DNA from: Trichobilharzia szidati
Lineage: Eukaryota > Platyhelminthes > Trematoda > Strigeidida > Schistosomatidae
Direction of reading: 5' to 3'
Assembly (NCBI GenBank): GCA_944472155.2
Contig: OX235272.1
Coordinates: 11,082,354 to 11,146,353 of the forward strand
DNA length: 64,000 nt
Part shown: piece after piece, positions 23,471 through 64,000 of the stretch
Position numbering within the stretch: the first letter of the stretch is position 1
How the letters are laid out: the number at the start of each line of letters is the position of its first letter
Position numbers and translations under genes: made by a program
Notes under the pieces: model-generated
Database searches by the model: none
What the model was told of the DNA's origin: nothing
Seen by the model: only the letters and a program-made list of their open reading frames with translations

Positions 23471-25669
23471 CAACACCAGGGATTGGCGTAACTCATCATC
23501 GTGATAAGTCTCGCATAAGATAAAGAGAAGCCAACTATTTAGAGAGTGCGTTTTGGAAAATCTTTTCCAATAAACATGTCTTGCTTATGCAACAGCGACC
23601 CAAATGAATTCACACAAGTAGGAATATACATGTTGGGAACTTAGCTTTCCCACTGTGCGTTCTTACTGGTAGGATTTAAAGGCCACTACACCTAGTGCAA
23701 CGGGTGCTGACTAGTAAAGATGGCTTAGTTAGAAAGTGGAGTTGAGTACGGTTAAGAGAGGGGTAGGAAGGGATTTTAAGAAAGTCTGTATATTGGTAGC
23801 CGTGTATGGCAGGCCTCATTATGGGGGTTTTCCAGGCATACTGCTGTAAATCCTGGTAAGCAGTAAGATAGTATATAGGGTTTTACCATATGTTAGCGTG
23901 TGAGGTGTAATGAATTGCATGTATACATGTGTGGGATGGACATGCTGTGTTAATTTCCTTCTGTTAGGAATTTAGTGTGTGTAATGTAATGATATAATTT
24001 GATGAATAGATGTAATGCCGTAAATATTATCTCTGTCATTTTTCGAAAAAGAAACTAACGTTCTCTTGGAGGGAAGTGTTACGTTTAGTAATGCACCTTC
24101 AAGTACTAAATACGTCAAAATCGTAGAGTAATCAAACCCCACACGAAATGGAATTACCTAAATCCGCACGGCAAACAAGTTGTAGTACACATCTGGAAAT
24201 CCATGCACATGTTGATCATGATGACAAATCCAAATCACTACCCATACAGCGCCAATAAACCTGGATATTTAGGAAGTATTGAAAATATGCTGTCGGTTGC
24301 ATTCGAATCCCACTGACTGGTAATTTTCTGTTCCTGCACGCTTCGTCCGACATTTTGTCTGGTTCAGTTCACAGTGGTTCTGGTTTCTAACCGAAAAGAA
24401 TAAAAAATCCACCGCTTGCTGAATCATTAATGCTTTTTTGCTTGTGTAACTGCATACTAACTGCAGTGGTGAGCCTCTTACAGATTATATTGCTGAAAAC
24501 ATTATTGTCGGTAAACTAACCAAGGTTTTACAAGCCGTGTTTATGGTTTTGTGAATAGCCCACATGTGACTCAACCTGCAATTGTTACGCACGCTTTCGA
24601 CAAATTCAAACAACAATGGTGCCTAGGATTATATCGTATAAATTGTTTTAACTTATGTAAAGTGTGCTTACTGTTATTATTCGATTACCTTTCCTTGTAC
24701 ATATATCATGTGTCAGTGAAAAATTGTAAACATGCTTACTCCGTGTGTACACTATCATATTGATGATGCCAGTCAACTGGAGTCCCTCATGTACATAAAC
24801 CGAGAATATATTATTATCAGATGCATTTTTTTGTTTTATGAGGGAATTGACTTCAAGCTTTATTTAATTTCCCAAATATCTGTAATGCATCCAAAACATA
24901 CTTGGGTTTTTTGGTAATGCGAAGTCAATATTCCTACATTTCTTGATGTGGCCCATTGAATCACCAGTTATCAGATTTTTCCCACAAACTAAAGACAAAC
25001 AGGATAGCAATCATGTAATTTCACCATCAACCAAATTCATGTAATTTAAATAGTACCAGTCCATGTCTATAAAACTGGTGTGTCCTACATAGATAGGAAT
25101 AAACACATACTATTATTAACGTAGACTAGCAATCAGCTAACTGCATAATCTGAAATGTCTATTGAGGAAAATTCGACGACGACAGAGATTCGAGATCCTA
25201 CCTGTTAATGAGCTTAATTTAGACAGCCTAAGCTTCCCCTGTAGTTATGATGCCAAAAGGTAGCTATGATAATATGGATTACAGTATTATCCTGAAAACT
25301 AATTTATTACATATTGGCATGCTTTATTAGGTAGTATTAATTATTTGTATAGAATCCTCAAGCAAAAAATAATAGTCGACAATCTGTTACTTCAGAAGTA
25401 TCATGCTACCCATAGCATGCTTCATTAGAATTCGACCCTTTCTCTCCCTTTCTTCCAAAACACCCACAGTGGTGGTTTGAAGTTCAAATATGCAGCTAAA
25501 CAATTAAAACAACATAAGGTAGAAAAAGTGAGCGAAAGTTCTAAAATTTCAATATAACTTTTCTCTTTTTCCAAATATAACGTCCAAAAAGAGCGTCAAA
25601 GCACAAGAGCTAGCTTGTATGTTTGCAATGTCATGATTGGAGTAACGCTAAAACCAGATTTGTTTTTCT
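23471..25669. other. intergenic, upstream of ERK; contains the right copy of a direct repeat
   Basis: 24838-25130 is the partner of 21870-22170. No exon was recognised. The last few hundred bases should hold the ERK promoter and 5' UTR, but no clear core element stands out. Confidence 0.4.
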
Positions 25670-59729
<34,060 letters not shown>

Positions 59730-60268
59730 TTAGTTGATTAGTCTCCTGCGATGGCGATGACAACGAGCACTTCTACTACTACTGCGATTATTACTATTAT
59801 TATTATTTTTATTCTGTAATCATTTCCCCTAACTCCCCCCGTTCCACATTTATCCAGATGGTTTATTTGAGTAATGTCTTTTTTTAATTTAAAAAATTGT
59901 TTTCAAACATTCCATTAGTAGTGTTTTATCTTTAGACTATGGTGGATGGATGGACGGTAAGGTTGTAGGAATGGTTGTTGTTCTTTTTCTTCGAATTCTT
60001 GTGTCTCCTCTGCGTGTGTGTGTGGCATGGCCTCTACCCCTCCCCTCATTCTCTCTGACTGTCTTCTTCGCCAATCTTTCCTGATTCTCTTCTTTTGTTT
60101 TGTTGTGTCTACTCTCAACTCAACTGTGAGACTATCATGCTGTTTATGCTTTCCTTCGATTTATTTGCCTAACTAACTAACTAACTAACTAACTCTCATC
60201 CTAATTCCTATTGATATGGTACTTGATACGCAGAGATAATTGCAGGAATTGTGCCTTAATTATCCAGT

Positions 60269-60274
60269 AATAAA
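60269..60274 (+). terminator. candidate ERK polyadenylation signal, proximal
   Basis: AATAAA 540 nt after the ERK stop codon. Confidence 0.35.
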
Positions 60275-61982
60275 CATTCGTACACACACACACATTTCAA
60301 CGACTCCTACTATTTCTCCGATGGATGACAACCTCTTCAGGTGTGAGGTACACTTGTTGTTGTCCTCTTGCAAACACAGTCATGAAGTGTTCTCAAACTG
60401 TTTGTGAAGGATATGACTACGTTATATAATATATAAGGCGGTGTACATTCTCAATATTATTATTATTATTATTATTATTACTATTATTATGAATATACAC
60501 ATATATAATATCTGTGCTCTCCTTATTGTAACCGTTGAAGAGGTGACAAGAAAATGAGTGCCATTGTTGTTTTCTTTGTATAAAAGACATTATTGCTGTT
60601 GTCGTTGCCGTTGTTGCTCAGTGTTTGTGTGTGTGAGTGTGCGCCCTGTGTACATTTCAGCGTTTATATATACCTACACCTACCTACCTACCTACCTTAT
60701 ATACCTATCTATCTATCTATATCTTTACTTTTCTGTGTACATTGGGTCCATCCATTCGTATCTATCGCTATTTCCTGTTGTTCTTCTTCTCCTATGTTCC
60801 TTTGTCCTGTTACCATCTGTCTTTCGTTTCTCTCAATGCGTCTATGTGCGTGTGTGAGTGTTTGTCTGTCTGTATGTTTGTCTGTCTGTCTTGTAATGAT
60901 GTGTGTCCATCATTGTTGTGAATAATTGCATATTTAAGACTTTTCTATATTCCACACGCACATATATATATAATATTGTATTATCACTAGTGTCTCTGTT
61001 AAAGTTTACATTTTTATCGATTACCTATAATAATTATTATTATCATTATCATAATCGTCGGTATTACAATCATTCGTTTTTGTGCTGCTGTTTTTTTGGT
61101 TTCATTGACTCGCCAGACTGCCTTTTGTTTTGTGCTGTTCTCTCCCCCTTCTTCTTCTCGTTTACAAATCTCTCCTTTATCAATATTTCGATAATTGTTT
61201 CAGAATAGATTTTTTATCAATATCAACATTATTATTATTATTATCATTATTATTATTATTATTGTGCGTGTACATGTGGTGATAATTGCGTAGTCCTACA
61301 CTTTGAACTCTTTGCCACACTACCCCACCGCCCAAGTGTATTCTGTATTCTGTACGAAAACGTAAAAACGAAGAACATCAAGGAGAAGGTAGTGAGGTTT
61401 CTTCTGTGTCATAACTCTTGTGTTTACTTGACATGACATGTCGATGTCGACGTTGGAAAGGGTACAGTAAATTCTAGTTATATCACTTATCGATTATGAT
61501 GTGCAACAGAACAACTTGATGTGAATGTGTATCCATGTAAATTTATTGTCCTTCTCTGTACTAATTCACTTGTGTTACTTCCTTATCTTGTGTGTGTGTA
61601 TGTGTGGGTGGATGGATGAGTAGTTTGATTACGTAATTGTTACTTTTATTCCGGCATCATTACTTTGTTGTGACACACAGTAAAAGAGTGATTTCTGATT
61701 GAAAGCGCGCGCGCACAAAGATAAACAAACACGTTCTTACGTAATCCTATGAGCACTGTTACTATTCACGCTACAATAATAATGATGATAATATTATTTG
61801 TCTTCCCTTTAAGAATTTGTGTGTGTGTGGAAGTGTATATATAACCATGCCTACCACACAGAGTTTTCTGGGGGGCGGGTTGTCTTGTTGTTTGTTTTTT
61901 CAATTTTTATTGTTGTTGTGACATTGCTTTTAAACACAAACCATTTTTTTCCGTATCACAGTGTCTTGTGAGAACTATTCAC

Positions 61983-62013
<31 letters not shown>

Positions 62014-62135
62014 GACTGATCTTAATGAGAGTTTCCTCATATTGTGTATTGATGCTTGTGTGCGTATGCGTGTGCCTGTGTTTGTGATTCAGTATATCAT
62101 TTGTATGTAAAGAGAATATATCTATATATATATTT

Positions 62136-62141
62136 AATAAA
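62136..62141 (+). terminator. candidate ERK polyadenylation signal, distal
   Basis: AATAAA in an AT-rich run, followed by a T-rich stretch. Confidence 0.4.
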
Positions 62142-62150
62142 AATTTTCTT

Positions 62151-62659
62151 TCGAATTGATGTATTTTTTACTGTGAATTGTCTTACAATTCTCTTCCTCG
62201 TTGACTTCGTACACTGGCTGACCTGCCTGACATGAAACAGAAGGCGGAGGGAGGAAGGACTGTTGCATCATCCGAGTAATAGTGTTCTATGGTTGCTTCT
62301 AGTTCCCCTACTTGACGAGATGCAAGGAGACAGTTGTGTACAGGGAGGATGCTTACAATCCGACATAATACTGTTAGCGAATTTCTTCCTTATGTTCAAC
62401 TGTCTATCTACCAAATGATTTCACAAGTTCGTTTAGCCGTACCCAGCTCGTCCTACGGACAACGGTTACAATGATAAAATAATAACGATGATTTAGTGTA
62501 AACTCAGAAGTACTATTAGTGAGTGATTATTGGGTAATAAATTGTTTAATAAAGTGGAATTTCAAGGATTGAGTATAGAAGTTAGCTGAACTAGTTAGAA
62601 TGTTAGTTGTAATAAAATAACAACGTCAAATGATAATTACGAGGAATATTCAAGTGTTG
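62151..62659. other. no gene recognised
   Basis: Spacer without coding or repeat signal that I recognise. Confidence 0.4.
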
Positions 62660-63097
62660 GTTTGTAGGGATTTGATTGGTTACAGGATTTTCATCATAAG
62701 CTGACATTAGTTAGAGAACCATTGGAAAACCTGGGAGTACTGGACAGCCAGCTTTTTCTTTCCAGTGTTTGGGACTCTTCAGCAGTACGCACCCACCGGG
62801 ATTCGAACCCAGGACCTTCTGGTTACAAGGCGAGCTCGTATCCCATTAAGCCCCTGGGACCCGATCCAATGGCCCATGAATTCCAGTAGGGTGCAGCAGG
62901 TCGGGTGTGAGGACAAATACTCGCCGAAGACATTGGCTAGGGGTCGCGCTATATCGTGAATTGGCAGAAGTTAGAAATCATGGGCCATTGTATCGGGTCC
63001 CAGTGGCTTAATGGTATACGAGCTCACCTTGTAACCAGAAGGTCCTGGGTTCGAACCCCACCAGGTGGGTGCGTACTGATGAAGAGTCCCAAACTAT
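62660..63097. mobile_element. fold-back element cut at its right arm
   Basis: Left arm (TTAGTTAGAGAACCATTGG) with a minus-strand B box, then a plus-strand tRNA-like unit with B box GGGTTCGAACCCC and ACTGATGAAGAGTCCCAAACT, where an RTE tail breaks it. Confidence 0.68.
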
Positions 63098-63345
63098 TTT
63101 ATTATTGTTGTTACCTTGGGTTCCGAGGTGGAACACAGGGCTTCATCAGCAGTCATCTCTTTGTTCTATTCCCTGTGGTTCTCTTTAGCTGGCTCCACTA
63201 TTGGTCATAGGGTCTTATCTCCTCCATGTCACCCTCGGATGCCCCACTAGTTGTCTTCCATTTAAGTTCCACTCGAGAAATGGCCTGACGTGTGGTTTCA
63301 TTCGACAGTCTCCTCAGCGTTTGTCCGATTCATCAAGAATTGGTT
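63098..63345 (-). mobile_element. second RTE type tail inserted in a fold-back element
   Basis: Minus strand equivalent of 37115-37340, with (TTATT)-type tail at its low-coordinate end. Confidence 0.6.
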
Positions 63346-63870
63346 TGTAGGGATTCTTGAAAATTAATCTGACGCTCACTAGTGACTAACTGGCTACAGG
63401 ATGAAATCGCCTGCAGTTCTAGTCAAAAGTCGTGACCAGTAGGGCGTGAGAATGGAGTTCTCACCGATAACACTGGCTGGTTATATTCGCGCTAAATGCA
63501 TCACGAAATGGTAGAAGTTAGAGTTCATGCATGGGCTAGCCACTGAATTTGGTCCCAGAGAGTGGTTGAATGGTATACGAGCTAGCTTACCTAGCAACTG
63601 GAAGATACTGGGTTCCAAGGCTGGCAGTGGGTGCATGCTGTTGATGTTTCCTAAACTAGGCAGACTTGGAGTTAGGTGACGACTGTAGGAGAGAACCGAA
63701 CGGAATGGAGACATGCAGCTGAAGCCCTATGTTCCTCTAGGAATTAAAGGGTATAAAAATAATAATAATAGAGAACCACTGAAAACCAGGGAGTAGGATG
63801 AAACAGCTGTCCAGTACTCCCTGGTTGGTTTTCAAAGGGTTCTCTAACTGATATCAATCCATGATCACCT
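63346..63870. mobile_element. further fold-back element with RTE tail insert
   Basis: 63346-63660 and 63771-63870 are fold-back sequence (GGTTGGTTTTCAAAGGGTTC at the right end). 63661-63770 is a plus-strand tail of the second RTE type ending in (AAT)n. Confidence 0.55.
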
Positions 63871-64000
63871 CGTAAAAACATAACTAACCCTTACAAACCA
63901 AACTATAGAAAAGTACAGATTTCAAGGGTGAGTGTAGTTAGTGTTGTGAGAGAAAGAGAGACAGTATGAATACTACAGACAGACCAGACAAAGGTTCATA

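Larger units (their letters stand above)
59730..62150 (+). other. ERK: probable ERK 3' UTR
   Basis: No other gene starts here and no LINE or SINE is visible, unlike everywhere else nearby, which fits a transcribed UTR under constraint. It is pyrimidine-rich with many simple repeats: (ATT)n near 60460-60490 and 61225-61265, (CTAC)n/(TATC)n near 60670-60725, (TTA)n near 61988-62012. AATAAA occurs at 60269-60274 and 62136-62141, so a short and a long end are possible. Open frames at 60558-60925 are repeat translations. Confidence 0.5.

Noticed and set aside
60558..60925. Three overlapping open frames of about 95-110 codons
   Set aside because: They are translations of TATC, TGTC and GT simple repeats in the likely UTR.

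Overview
The window is nuclear DNA of a blood fluke, almost certainly Schistosoma (Platyhelminthes, Trematoda); the species cannot be fixed from the sequence alone. The evidence is AT-rich DNA, spliced genes with tiny 5' introns and multi-kilobase later introns, RTE-like, CR1-like and Penelope-like retroelements, tRNA-derived SINEs, elements carrying hammerhead ribozyme cores (the Sm-alpha type of schistosomes), and solo LTRs about 330 bp long. Nothing bacterial, no CRISPR array and no prokaryotic operon is present.

Two host genes were reconstructed exon by exon. On the minus strand, 9431 down to 4373, are the first four exons of a glycoside hydrolase family 35 beta-galactosidase (GLB1-like); its catalytic half lies beyond the left edge or in an exon not found. 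On the plus strand, 25670 to 59729, is a complete ERK1/2-type MAP kinase of 368 residues in ten exons spread over 34 kb. Every junction is GT-AG and keeps the frame. Both genes carry a micro-intron near the 5' end (36 nt in ERK; 37 and 48 nt in the galactosidase). Without the 36-nt intron the ERK reading frame would appear to have a stop inside the kinase P-loop region.

The rest is layered repeats. From 1 to 9 kb there are RTE tails, two solo LTRs with target-site duplications, a hairpin element and a SINE. From 9.4 to 25.6 kb, between the two divergent genes, lie fragments of CR1-like LINEs (ORF1, endonuclease, several reverse transcriptase pieces) and a second SINE. The ERK introns (26-59 kb) hold RTE copies, Penelope-like elements (PLEs) with GIY-YIG endonuclease parts, a 1-kb tandem duplication, SINEs nested in PLEs, a solo LTR nested in a SINE, and palindromic fold-back elements that combine a tRNA-like B box with a hammerhead core. 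From 59.7 to about 62.15 kb is the probable long ERK 3' UTR, followed by more fold-back and RTE pieces.

The most notable items are: the 34-kb ERK gene with a stop-containing 36-nt intron; the membrane-anchored N-terminus of the galactosidase; two hammerhead-like sequences with intact conserved cores, in sense orientation within ERK introns; the fold-back family with 36-bp perfect inverted ends; and PLE copies that share one SINE insertion and one internal inversion junction.
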